A stretch of DNA of 64,000 nucleotides. It comes from Cheilinus undulatus. Taxonomy: Eukaryota > Chordata > Actinopteri > Labriformes > Labridae. The notes beneath the pieces are model-generated. The model did not search any database and was not told the origin of the DNA. It saw only the letters and a list, made by a program, of their open reading frames with translations. A program made the translations under genes and the position numbers. This document shows positions 1 to 10,600 of this stretch, piece after piece; positions within the stretch are counted from its first letter, which is position 1, and the number at the start of each line of letters is the position of its first letter. Where the stretch lies: assembly GCF_018320785.1 (NCBI RefSeq), contig NC_054886.1, positions 36,168,520 to 36,232,519 on the forward strand, written 5' to 3'.

Positions 1-1087
1 ACATATAATAAATAAATATACTCTTATCATTGTTTAAAGTGATTTGATGGAGCAAAACTGAGTTTTATTCAACAAACATTTTTTAAACTTGAAAATTAAA
101 AAAAAAAAAAATATATTTTTTTTTTTCTATCATGTTTTCTCGTGTGAATTAGTGATTTAACTCTAAAAGTTCGAGTGATGGTTGTCAAAAATCTGACTTT
201 TAAAGTTTCAAAATCTGGGTTTTTTCTCAAAAATTTCTGAATTCTTAAACTTGAAAATTCTAATTTTGGTTTCTCATAAACTTCTTACATTTTTACATGA
301 ACATTTAGAGACTTGGTTCTTGAAAAATTAAAGACTTTTTAAACTCATGAATTTATGACTAGAAACTTGAAAACATCTGGTGTGCTGAAAAATGTTTGCC
401 TTTTTTAACTTTAATTTTTAATTTTTAATTTTTTTTGTGAATTGAGGAAAAAGTTTTCTCCTGAATTTGAGACATAACTCAAAACTTTAATTTCACAAAA
501 TTTTTAAAAACTTTTTAAACTCAAAAATTCCAGGTTTGTGTGAATCTGTCACTTTACATAAAAATATCGGGTTTTTTTGTTTTTGTTTTGTTTTTTCAAA
601 AAAATGAATTTTTACACCGGAAAATTTTACAATTACCCTGAAAAAGGCACAGTTGTGTGATTAAAAATGTACTCTTTAATCCATTAAAGCCTAAAAACAC
701 AAATTATAGCCAGAAAATTCTATTTTTTGGAACTGAAATGTTTATTTTACTCTCTACTGAAATCCCAAAAATCCTAATTTCCATAAAATATAGCATATAT
801 ATTTTTTTGTATTTTTTGTCATTTATGATCATGTTGATTAGATGAAGGTATCATACAACAGGCTTTAAGGGGTTAAAATGTGAAAATTTAAACCTTCGTC
901 TGATGAATTTAAGACTTTTTAACTCTAAAATTTAACGTTTTTCATCTAAAAAATCATGACTAACCTGATTTTCTGGGGACCAACCATCCTGGGCCCTAAC
1001 AGTTAATCCAGACTTGAAAATGAAGAATAAAAAAGTTCAGTATTTGAATAATTTTAATATAAATAGTCATCACGGGTTTCTCTACAG
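1..1087 (+). other. AT-rich intron of the cyb5d1-like gene
   Basis: No exon or open frame with protein-like composition is visible here. The stretch is very AT-rich, with poly-A and poly-T runs near 98-126 and 420-435. It ends in a usable 3' splice site (tctacag at 1081-1087) directly before the first recognisable cyb5d1 exon, so I read it as an intron. The exons upstream lie outside the window. Confidence 0.6.
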
Positions 1088-2621
1088 GTGACGACCTCCT
1101 GTTACCCATCATGCAGTGCGCAGGGAAGGACATCAGCTCCTGGTTCGACCCTGACACCAAAGACGTGAGTGTTGAACCAACCAGCCAATCAGTGAGCAGC
1201 TTTCAGCTCCTGGTTTACCCGCGTATGTTTTCTACCCTCAGATCCAGAGATACATCGATCCAGTGACTAACTGTGAGCGGTACTACACCCCCAGGGGGCG
1301 CTTTGTGCACATTCCACCCAGTTGTCCCTGCTCTGACTGGGCCAGCGTCATTGGCGCCCCCTGGTGGAAGGACGAGTGCTACCAGGTGGGACAGCTGTCG
1401 ACCAAAACCAGGTGGATACGAGTCATCAACACGCTGACGTCACAGGAGCAGAGACTACAGGTGAGTCGTCCAATCACAGCACAGAAACGCAACACCTGTA
1501 GCTCCGCCCACCTTCACCCAATGTTTATACGATAAACATCTGCCAGACATTCTGATTTAGTGGCAGCGCCACCACCTGGTAGCAATGGCCATTACTGATT
1601 GAAGTATAAAGACAAATGTGTCTGGATGGTGTAGTCACTGGTTCATCAGGATTCCTGGCTACCATTACACCATGAACACAAAAGAACACTCAGAGAAAAG
1701 GTTATTGAGAAGTTTACATCAGAGGATAGAGACAGAAGCCTTCAACAGCTGAGAGGGACTCTGGAGACAACAACTGTTTGCTGTGGGGATGCTTCTCAGC
1801 AGCATCATGTTGTGGGGATGCTTCTCAGCAGCATCGTGTTGTGGGGATGCTTCTCAGCAGCATCGTGCTGTGGGGATGCTTCTCAGCAGCATCGTGCTGT
1901 GGGGATGCTTCTCAGCAGCATCGTGCTGTGGGGATGCTTCTCAGCAGCATCGTGCTGTGGGGATGCTTCTCAGCAGCATCGTGCTGTGGGGATGCTTCTC
2001 AGCAGCATCATGCTGTGGGGATGCTTCTCAGCAGCATCGTGCTGTGGGGATGCTTCTCAGCAGCATCGTGTTGTGGGGATGCTTCTCAGCAGCATCGTGT
2101 TGTGGGGATGCTTCTCAGCAGCATCGTGTTGTGGGGATGCTTCTCAGCAGCCTGTTCTGGTCTTTTTATTCTCAAAATAAAATTTTCTTCATTACAGATA
2201 CAACATGCTGACATTAAAGGACATGAAAATTCCAGAGGAGTTTTTATGATCTTACTAACTTTCAAAAGAAGGAATTTAATAACATTTCTTTCAAAGATCT
2301 CACCTTAAAACCATGTCAGAAATATGAGCTTAATGATGTTATCCAAACATGCTGAAACTGATAGTTCCTGCCATGACTCGTGTTCTTCAGGTGTGTTCAG
2401 AGGAGACTTTGGCTGAGATCCTCCAGCGTTACCTGCGCTACAACTCCCACGCCCACAGCTACACCTGGAAACACAACGGACAGATCCTGGACATGAGCCT
2501 GACGCTCAGCGAGAACAAGATCCCAGATGACGACCTGGAGCTGGAGCAGCTGAGACTGGACCCAGACCTCTTCACCCCCGCCATCCTGCTGCACTTCAAC
2601 GACGACCTGACAGAGGGCTGA
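1088..2621 (+). CDS. cyb5d1: Cytochrome b5 domain-containing protein 1, C-terminal part (3 exons)
   Basis: Three exons join in phase: 1088-1164 (2 bases finish a codon from the missing upstream exon), 1242-1460 and 2391-2621, ending in TGA. The introns are GT/AG. Together they encode 174 C-terminal residues. Recognisable stretches are [26 protein letters not shown] and [14 protein letters not shown], which match the conserved C-terminal half of vertebrate CYB5D1, a protein with an N-terminal cytochrome b5-type haem-binding domain. That haem domain would be encoded upstream of the window. CYB5D1 is known as a cilia-associated protein; nothing in this segment shows function directly. Intron 2 (1461-2390) carries a Tc1 remnant and a 29-bp minisatellite. 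The stop codon lies inside the first unit of a 32-bp repeat. Identification is by remembered family similarity, not a search. Confidence 0.88.
1615..1772 (+). mobile_element. Tc1-like transposase N-terminal remnant
   Basis: The bases around 1671-1725 can be read as MNTKEHSEK and, after a frame change, REKVIEK. These resemble the N-terminus of fish Tc1-type transposases. The frame is broken after a few codons and the helix-turn-helix region is missing. The fragment runs straight into the 29-bp minisatellite, which resembles a later piece of the same transposase. Confidence 0.5.
1773..2151 (+). repeat. 29-bp minisatellite, about 13 copies
   Basis: The unit contains ctgtggggatgcttctcag followed by cagcatcgtg or a close variant. 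Copies are nearly identical; the main changes are gtgctg/gtgttg/atgctg. Because 29 is not a multiple of 3, the array cycles through all three frames and yields overlapping artificial open frames. In one frame the unit reads LWGCFSAA, like a conserved Tc1 transposase motif. It lies in the last intron of cyb5d1. Confidence 0.92.
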
Positions 2622-2710
2622 GACTAGATGGACCTGAGGGACCAGAGGGCTGAGACTAGATGGACCTGAGGGACCAGAGGGCTGAGACCAGAGGGACCTG
2701 AGGGACCAGA
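2615..2710 (+). repeat. 32-bp tandem repeat, 3 copies, starting at the cyb5d1 stop codon
   Basis: Three units begin with gggctgagac and contain ggacctgagggaccaga. The first unit includes the TGA stop at 2619-2621, so the array starts in the last codons of the gene and continues into the 3' UTR. The third copy has a few substitutions. Confidence 0.85.
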
Positions 2711-3037
2711 GGGCTGAGCCAGGGACGATGACCCACACACAAAGTACTAATGAAGAGCAGGGCTTCTGTGGTTCCTGTGGATGTTCCTGATGAAGGTGTG
2801 AATGAAGAAAACCAGCCTCTCTGAGTGGGTTCAGCAGAATTAGTGCTGTCCCTCTGGCTGTGAGCTCTGAATAGACTTTGGCTTTGACTGAAAAACACAT
2901 TTTTACCTCATTAGTGATGTTGGGACATGATCAAGCCAGCCTCCTCTAATCTTTGTTTTAGTTTTCTTTTGAGTCCAAATTGATGAGCCTAACTGTCAGG
3001 GCCAGTCTCATCATATTTACTGCATTTGTTCTCCCCT

Positions 3038-3043
3038 AATAAA
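3038..3043 (+). promoter_or_regulatory. Probable cyb5d1 polyadenylation signal
   Basis: A canonical AATAAA hexamer lies about 420 bases after the cyb5d1 stop. It is the first one I find downstream. The cleavage site itself is not visible from sequence alone. Confidence 0.5.
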
Positions 3044-3104
3044 CACAGCAGTGAAAAAGTATTTGCCTCCTTCCTGGGAAGGTAAAGCACTATTCCAGTG
3101 CTTT

Positions 3105-3385
3105 CAGAGACTCTGAGCTCCAAAGTTTAGGTATCTAAGATGAAAAAACTGGTAGGAGGAACCTGTCACTGCCATACATGAAACTGCCTGACATTCATAC
3201 AGCCCCAATTCCAAAAAAGTTGGTACGCTGTGCAAATGTAAATAAAATCAATGATTGTCAAATCTCTTAAACTCACATTTGATTCACAATAGAACAGAAA
3301 GAACAGATCAGATGTTAAACTGAGACATTTTACCATGTCATGAAAAATATTAGCTCATTTTGAATTTAATGAAAGCAGCACATCA
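3105..3385 (+). repeat. Interspersed fish repeat (copy 1)
   Basis: This stretch starts with gagactctgagctccaaag and includes ccccaattccaaaaaagttg. It recurs at 6543-6835 with small differences. The ccccaattcc...gttgg block is one I associate with dispersed DNA-transposon-derived repeats in fish genomes. No transposase frame is present. The exact family is not determined. Confidence 0.65.
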
Positions 3386-4362
3386 AATGTCAGAGATGAT
3401 CTTAGATGATTTTATGGGTTTATTTCCAGTCAAACACCAAACTGATGAACCTGCTGAACAGAACTGTTTCTATTGGCAGAATGTAACGAGTCAAAGTTCA
3501 AAACCAAAGAGAAAAGTGTGTTTAAAAACTGTATACAGCATTCTTTCACTGACATATATTTAATGAGAAGACTTTATAGATGAAGTAAGCGTGTGTTTGA
3601 ACAGAAAAATGGTTCAGTAACAGCTCCATCAGATAAAGCTCTAACCCAGACACAGATTTACAAACATCCATGTTATCTATATTAAACCAAAAACACATTT
3701 AAAGACATCACATCAATACAGACAGAAACACTGAAGTCTTCCTCTGATTGGACAGTGAAGCAGGAAGTTAAGGGAATTTTAATGAGCGCATGATTGGTCG
3801 TGTTCTTCTTTTCAAGTAAAGACGTATGTTTTCCTAATTTTCCCACAGGAAGCTGTGGCTTCAACCTCGCTTGTTGAATATTTTGTGGTTTTGTAAGTGA
3901 GTCAGGTTTCGTCTTCAGTCTGGAAAACAGGAAGTCTTTTTTTCCTCAGCTGTGCACTCTCCAATCAAACTTCCTGTGTTTATGGAGGGTCCATGCATGG
4001 TTTATATTTCAGAAATCATAGCGCCTCCTGGTGGGGACAGGAAATTTCAAGGTTTACATAAAAAGCTTCTGTTAACGTCTCTTATAGATTTTACAACATT
4101 ATTTTATCAGAGAAGTGTCAGGAAGTGGGGTCATGTCTGAAAAAAAGTGTGATTTTTTCGTCAGGGGGCGGAGCCTCAGCAGGGTGACACACAAAAACAT
4201 CACTATTTTGTCTCGCCATGACTTTTTGGACGGTCGTAACTCGGGTGGACATCACTGCATTTACATATCTTACATATTTGAAGGTCAAGAGTCTGCATCA
4301 AAAGGCACGGTGATTTTTTGTTTGCCATGAAACAGGAAGTAGAATTTTTAGCTTAGTTTCGA
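3386..4362. other. Intergenic stretch without a recognisable gene
   Basis: There are only short open frames with no recognisable domain and no codon structure to support them. Composition is moderately AT-rich. I see nothing I can name. Confidence 0.4.
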
Positions 4363-4487
4363 TCATCCACCCATTATCTATACGGCTGATTCCATTCAGG
4401 GTCACAGAGGTTGGAGGAAAGCCAAGTTTTCACTGTCCAAGAGGCGGGAAAGACCCCTGACTGGTCACCAGTCCCTCACAAGACCAC
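4363..4487 (+). mobile_element. LINE/SINE 3'-tail-like fragment
   Basis: The order atccacccattatcta, then cattcagggtcacagaggt, then a segment ending in ggtcaccagtccctcac resembles the conserved 3' end of widely dispersed fish non-LTR elements. No coding part remains. It is followed directly by an ATC trinucleotide run. Confidence 0.5.
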
Positions 4488-4517
4488 CCATCATCATCAT
4501 CATCATCATCATCATCG
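4488..4517 (+). repeat. (ATC)n microsatellite
   Basis: About nine consecutive cat/atc triplets follow the retroelement tail, a usual position for microsatellite growth at the 3' end of such elements. Confidence 0.85.
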
Positions 4518-4524
4518 TCTTTCT

Positions 4525-5392
4525 TTAGTGTTGACCCACAGTCACTGAGACCCTCTCTGGTAAAACCTTCATTGGGGTTCCATTCCCCATAACAAAGTAT
4601 GGAGCCATCCTGTCAGTGAAAGTGTGTGTGAAGGAGTGTATGAGTGTGTTAGTATCAGGATCAGAGAACGACAGCTCTCCTCTGTCCCAGTCCAGATTCA
4701 CTCTGATCCTCTTTGGAGGATTCTTCCCTGAGAGATGAGTGGTGGCAAGTGATGGTGAAAATGCTGCATAAAAACCATAATCAGTTCCTATTTTCCATCC
4801 TTCAGCCTCAAAGCAAATCGCCCTGTCAGCAGACTCTGCTAACACACCCAGGTACCAGAGCGTACTGTCTCCAATCTGGACGTCCCAGCTGTGAGTCCCT
4901 GAGTTAAAGCCCTCAGAGCCCAGGAAGGAGTAGTGATAACCAATCTTCTCTGGGTTATAAGGACGCTGCTGCTCCTCTCCTCCTCTCACAGCGGTCAGAT
5001 CATCAGACAGGATGAGGTATGGATCAGCAGTATTTGGGTCCAGAATGACAGGCGTGTAGGAGACCAGGTCCTTCATCTTGGTCCAGATCTTGAAGCCCAG
5101 GTTGCCCAGGTGTTTGGCCTGGTCTATCAGAGCTCCTGAGGGCAGCTGTGGCTTCTCCAGCAGGGGGCGCTGCTTGGGCCGTCAGCTGGTCTTCTGTGGC
5201 TCTGACTGTCTGTGAAAGATCTGCTATCTGTGCTCTCAGAGCCTCCATCTGCTCCTTCATCCTCTGTCTCTTCTGCTCCTCTTCCTCCCTCAGTGCACGC
5301 AGCCTGGCCTCCTCTTCCTCTGCTAGAAACTGATGAAGCTTCTTAAACTGCTCCTTAATCTGCCTCTCTGTGTGTCGAGCCTGGACCTCCAT
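4525..5392 (-). pseudogene. TRIM-like coiled-coil + B30.2/SPRY pseudogene
   Basis: Two frames on the minus strand belong to one fish TRIM-type protein. The first (about 5392-5165) encodes a coiled coil rich in E, Q and R, with QIKEQFKKLHQFLAEEEEAR. The second (about 5162-4525) encodes LLEKPQLPSGALID, then a PRY block (VILDPNTADPYLILSDD) and a full SPRY domain (GSEGFNSGTHSWDVQIGDS, ending VSVTVGQH and stop). They are joined by a one-base frame change near 5163, and roughly 20 linker residues expected between them are absent. No RING or B-box is seen upstream. The usual linker/SPRY intron is also absent, which may mean a retrocopy (inference). TRIM proteins with SPRY domains are ubiquitin ligases, often in innate immunity. 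The SPRY part alone is intact, so a short expressed product cannot be excluded. Confidence 0.72.
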
Positions 5393-6542
5393 GTGAGCTT
5401 CTGGGCTTCTCCGTGAGCTTCTCCATGTGAGCTGGATGTTTTTAACAGGATTGTGGCTTGATTTAAAAAAAAAAAAAATCCAGACTAAATTAGCTTAGGC
5501 TGCTAGCTAGCTAACATGTATTTCCTTCTGTGTGGTCCTGGTGATAGCTGAGGGAGTTTGTTTGAACAACAGGAGCTTGTTGAACTTGTTTTACCACTAC
5601 TGGGGGACTCTGTGTTATTCTGATATAATCAGGTGTCCAATCACAGACCGTCATCTACTGATCATTTTGATATAAACCCAAACTGAGTAGTCAGAGCTCT
5701 GCAGTTTGGAATATATTCGTACATTGAAGTCAAAAGTTAGAGGGCATTATAAGATTAAGTAACTGAGTTAGTTTCAACACAACAACCTCAAAAGATAAAT
5801 AGGTCACGTGAAGGCAGACAGGAAGGTTACAGTGAATGGAGCAGTTTACCTGTAGCGACCTAAAGACATCAGTATCAAAGATTATTACTGTCACTACGAC
5901 TCTCTTTACCTCTGGCTGTATGGATCCAGAACCTGGTTGCAGTGGGAGTATTCCCAGGATCCCAGTATTCCCTCTGTGCTGTCTGTAAGTCGTTCTCCTG
6001 GAATGTGCGTCTCCTCTGAGTGAAGGAACAGGTGAAGGGGCGGAACTTCGTCACAGCAGGAACACCAAACCAGTTTTCTTCATGAAGGTGGAATGTAAGG
6101 CTGGGAAATGTGCGTGATATATCAGGAATCATATCTGGACATGTTAGCTCAGTGGTGATTCACCATTATAAAAACAAAATTTTAACACTGTAGGAAAGAG
6201 AAAAATTATAATAAAGAAGTAGGATGGGATTAATAAGGACAGTAGCACTGGTCACAATAGAACAAATAAACAGTTAAATGTGGCCTTAGAAACTACAACT
6301 CCCATGATACATCAGGGTGAATCATCACAGCTGTCTGTTAAAGAAATCTCTCTCTCTGCGGTTTATTCCAGGTCTGAAAAACATCTTACCTCAGGTCTGA
6401 GCCCTCGATGGTCTGGAGAAACCATGGTCCCCAAAAGGGTTTAAATCAGGGGTGAAAAAGGGGCTCATGAGTACCAAAAACCTGAATGTGTGTGTTGTCT
6501 ACAGCGCCCCCTATCAGGTTTAACCTGCAATCAGAGCAGTTT
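5393..6542. other. Intergenic stretch, no supported gene
   Basis: I looked here on the minus strand for the missing RING and B-box exons of the TRIM-like pseudogene and found none. Only short frames occur (for example 6132-5875 on the minus strand) and they have no recognisable domain. From about 6390 the sequence belongs to a dispersed repeat whose relative starts again near 6865. Confidence 0.4.
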
Positions 6543-6835
6543 AGAGACTCTGAGCTCCAAAGTTTAGGTATCTAAGAGAAAAACTGGTAGGAGGAACCTG
6601 TCACTGCCATGCATGAAACTGCCTGACATTCATACAGCCCCAATTCCGAAAAAGTTGGTACGCTGTGTAAAATGTAAATAAAACCAATGATTGTCAAATC
6701 TCTTTAACTAATATTTGATTCACAATAAAATAGAAACAACATATTTTGAGTTGAGACATTTTACCAGGTCGTGAAAAATATTAGCTCGTTTTGAAATTGA
6801 TGAAGCAGCACATCTCAAAAAAGTAAAGACGGTGG
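6543..6835 (+). repeat. Interspersed fish repeat (copy 2)
   Basis: A second copy of the element at 3105-3385 has the same order of blocks: gactctgagctccaaag, then ggtaggaggaacctgtcac, then ccccaattcc. Flanking it, ctggagaaaccatggtccc (about 6413) and ctggaggatccatggtccc (about 6882) show that a larger unit was also duplicated locally. Confidence 0.65.
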
Positions 6836-7668
6836 GACACAAAACAATTTTAAGCTTTTCCAAGTCTGATCCCTGGATGGTCTGGAGGATCCATGGTCCC
6901 CCAAAGAGTTTAGATAATGATTGATTATAATGATAAAATAATAATGTAGACTCTGAGCTTCAAAGTTTTAGTAAAAAAAATGAGACTAACACCGAGCTTT
7001 ATCCAATAAAAAATACTAGTCTAGTACCTTTTGACCATGTGAAGACTGGACTAAGACTAAATGAAAACAGGTCTTTGTTCAAGGTTCAGGGTTCTTTATT
7101 AAACCCAAAGGAGAAAATTTGTTGATAACAATTCTGATTAAAATGTTGGCTGTTGAACATCTCTGATATTTTTACACCGTGGATATAACCAGTAAAGTGA
7201 CTGCTGCATCTCTTACAGCAGCTCTGATCTATTTTAATCATTAGGGCCCTAGCACCCATCATTGGGGTCCTAGCACCGGCCGAGGGTCAGTGAGGACCCT
7301 GTTGTATCTGTATGCATCATTTCTATGGTAATCTGTTTTTTTCTGCATATGTTGTTTGCTTCTGCATGTCAAAGCTCTTTGTAAACCCATGTTTTTAAAA
7401 GTGCTATACAGATAAAGATGTTATGATAAAGTTATTATTATTATGTCAGAGGAGTCGCTAGTTTGGGGCTTTAACGCGCTCATAAACTCCACTTTACAGA
7501 CTGTTGTCTCCCACTTGAAATGTTTGCATTTTGGTGAAAGTGTGCGGGTTCATCAAGCAGGGGCCCCAAAACCGAGATAAGGGGCTGGGCCTCAGCTACA
7601 TGACTTCAAAGCAGCCTGCTGGGGCCCTAAGGCTGGACCAGTGAGGATCCAGTGATAGTTGGATGGGT
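6836..7668. other. Intergenic stretch with retroelement-like tail
   Basis: There is no gene. The segment around 7370-7440 (aaagctctttgtaaaccc, then tgctatacagataaag, then a TTA-rich end) resembles the 3' tail of fish non-LTR retroelements. The rest is unassigned. Confidence 0.35.
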
Positions 7669-10600
7669 TGGATTATTGATAGTCTGATTGGATTATTGAT
7701 AGTCTGATTGGATTATTGATAGTCTGATTGTTTGGATTATTGATAGTCTGATTGGATTATTGATAGTCTGATTGTTTGGATTATTGATAGTCTGATTGGA
7801 TTATTTATAGTCTGATTGGATTATTTATAGTCTGATTGTTTGGATTATTGATAGTCTGATTGGATTATTGATAGTCTGATTGGATTATTTATAGTCTGAT
7901 TGTTTGGATTATTGATAGTCTGATTGGATTATTTATAGTCTGTTTGGATTATTTATAGTCTGATTGTTTGGATTATTGATAGTCTGATTGGATTATTGAT
8001 AGTCTGTTTGGATTATTGATAGTCTGATTGTTTGGATTATTGATAGTCTGATTGGATTATTGATAGTCTGATTGGATTATTGATAGTCTGATTGGATTAT
8101 TGATAGTCTGATTGTTTGGATTATTGATAGTCTGATTGGATTATTGATAGTCTGATTGGATTATTGATAGTCTGATTGTTTGGATTATTGATAGTCTGAT
8201 TGGATTATTGATAGTCTGATTGTTTGGATTATTGATAGTCTGATTGGATTATTTATAGTCTGATTGGATTATTTATAGTCTGATTGGATTATTTATAGTC
8301 TGATTGTTTGGATTATTGATAGTCTGATTGGATTATTGATAGTCTGATTGGATTATTTATAGTCTGATTGTTTGGATTATTGATAGTCTGATTGGATTAT
8401 TTATAGTCTGATTGGATTATTTATAGTCTGATTGTTTGGATTATTGATAGTCTGATTGGATTATTGATAGTCTGTTTGGATTATTGATAGTCTGATTGGA
8501 TTATTGATAGTCTGATTGGATTATTGATAGTCTGATTGTTTGGATTATTGATAGTCTGATTGGATTATTGATAGTCTGATTGGATTATTTATAGTCTGAT
8601 TGTTTGGATTATTGATAGTCTGATTGGATTATTGATAGTCTGATTGGATTATTTATAGTCTGATTGTTTGGATTATTGATAGTCTGATTGGATTATTGAT
8701 AGTCTGATTGGATTATTGATAGTCTGATTGGATTATTGATAGTCTGATTGGATTATTGATAGTCTGATTGGATTATTTATAGTCTGATTGTTTGGATTAT
8801 TGATAGTCTGATTGGATTATTGATAGTCTGATTGGATTATTTATAGTCTGATTGTTTGGATTATTGATAGTCTGATTGGATTATTGATAGTCTGTTTGGA
8901 TTATTGATAGTCTGATTGGATTATTTATAGTCTGATTGTTTGGATTATTGATAGTCTGATTGGATTATTGATAGTCTGATTGGATTATTGATAGTCTGAT
9001 TGGATTATTGATAGTCTGATTGGATTATTTATAGTCTGATTGTTTGGATTATTGATAGTCTGATTGGATTATTGATAGTCTGATTGGATTATTTATAGTC
9101 TGATTGTTTGGATTATTGATAGTCTGATTGGATTATTGATAGTCTGATTGGATTATTGATAGTCTGTTTGGATTATTGATAGTCTGTTTGGATTATTGAT
9201 AGTCTGATTGGATTATTGATAGTCTGTTTGGATTATTGATAGTCTGATTGGATTATTGATAGTCTGATTGGATTATTGATAGTCTGTTTGGATTATTGAT
9301 AGTCTGATTGGATTATTGATAGTCTGATTGGATTATTGATAGTCTGATTGTTTGGATTATTGATAGTCTGATTGGATTATTGATAGTCTGATTGGATTAT
9401 TTATAGTCTGATTGTTTGGATTATTGATAGTCTGATTGGATTATTGATAGTCTGTTTGGATTATTGATAGTCTGATTGGATTATTGATAGTCTGTTTGGA
9501 TTATTGATAGTCTGATTGGATTATTGATAGTCTGATTGGATTATTGATAGTCTGATTGGATTATTTATAGTCTGATTGTTTGGATTATTGATAGTCTGAT
9601 TGGATTATTGATAGTCTGATTGGATTATTGATAGTCTGATTGGATTATTTATAGTCTGATTGGATTATTGATAGTCTGATTGGATTATTGATAGTCTGAA
9701 TGGATTATTGATAGTCTGATTGTTTGGATTATTGATAGTCTGATTGGATTATTGATAGTCTGATTGGATTATTTATAGTCTGATTGTTTGGATTATTGAT
9801 AGTCTGATTGGATTATTGATAGTCTGATTGTTTGGATTATTGATAGTCTGATTGGATTATTGATAGTCTGATTGGATTATTTATAGTCTGATTGTTTGGA
9901 TTATTGATAGTCTGATTGGATTATTGATAGTCTGTTTGGATTATTGATAGTCTGATTGGATTATTGATAGTCTGTTTGGATTATTGATAGTCTGATTGGA
10001 TTATTGATAGTCTGTTTGGATTATTGATAGTCTGATTGGATTATTGATAGTCTGTTTGGATTATTGATAGTCTGATTGGATTATTGATAGTCTGTTTGGA
10101 TTATTGATAGTCTGTTTGGATTATTGATAGTCTGATTGGATTATTGATAGTCTGTTTGGATTATTGATAGTCTGATTGGATTATTGATAGTCTGTTTGGA
10201 TTATTGATAGTCTGTTTGGATTATTGATAGTCTGATTGGATTATTGATAGTCTGTTTGGATTATTGATAGTCTGATTGGATTATTGATAGTCTGTTTGGA
10301 TTATTGATAGTCTGATTGGATTATTGATAGTCTGATTGGATTATTGATAGTCTGATTGGATTATTGATAGTCTGTTTGGATTATTGATAGTCTGATTGGA
10401 TTATTGATAGTCTGATTGGATTATTGATAGTCTGATTGGATTATTGATAGTCTGTTTGGATTATTGATAGTCTGATTGGATTATTGATAGTCTGTTTGGA
10501 TTATTGATAGTCTGATTGGATTATTGATAGTCTGATTGGATTATTGATAGTCTGTTTGGATTATTGATAGTCTGATTGGATTATTGATAGTCTGATTGGA

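Noticed and set aside
1778-2308. Cysteine-rich repeat protein ([18 protein letters not shown])
   Set aside because: It is a frame-cycling by-product of the 29-bp minisatellite in the cyb5d1 intron, and equivalent frames are open in all three phases.
5875-6132. 85-codon minus-strand frame upstream of the TRIM-like pseudogene
   Set aside because: No RING or B-box cysteines are present and there is no similarity I can name, so it is not accepted as a missing TRIM exon.
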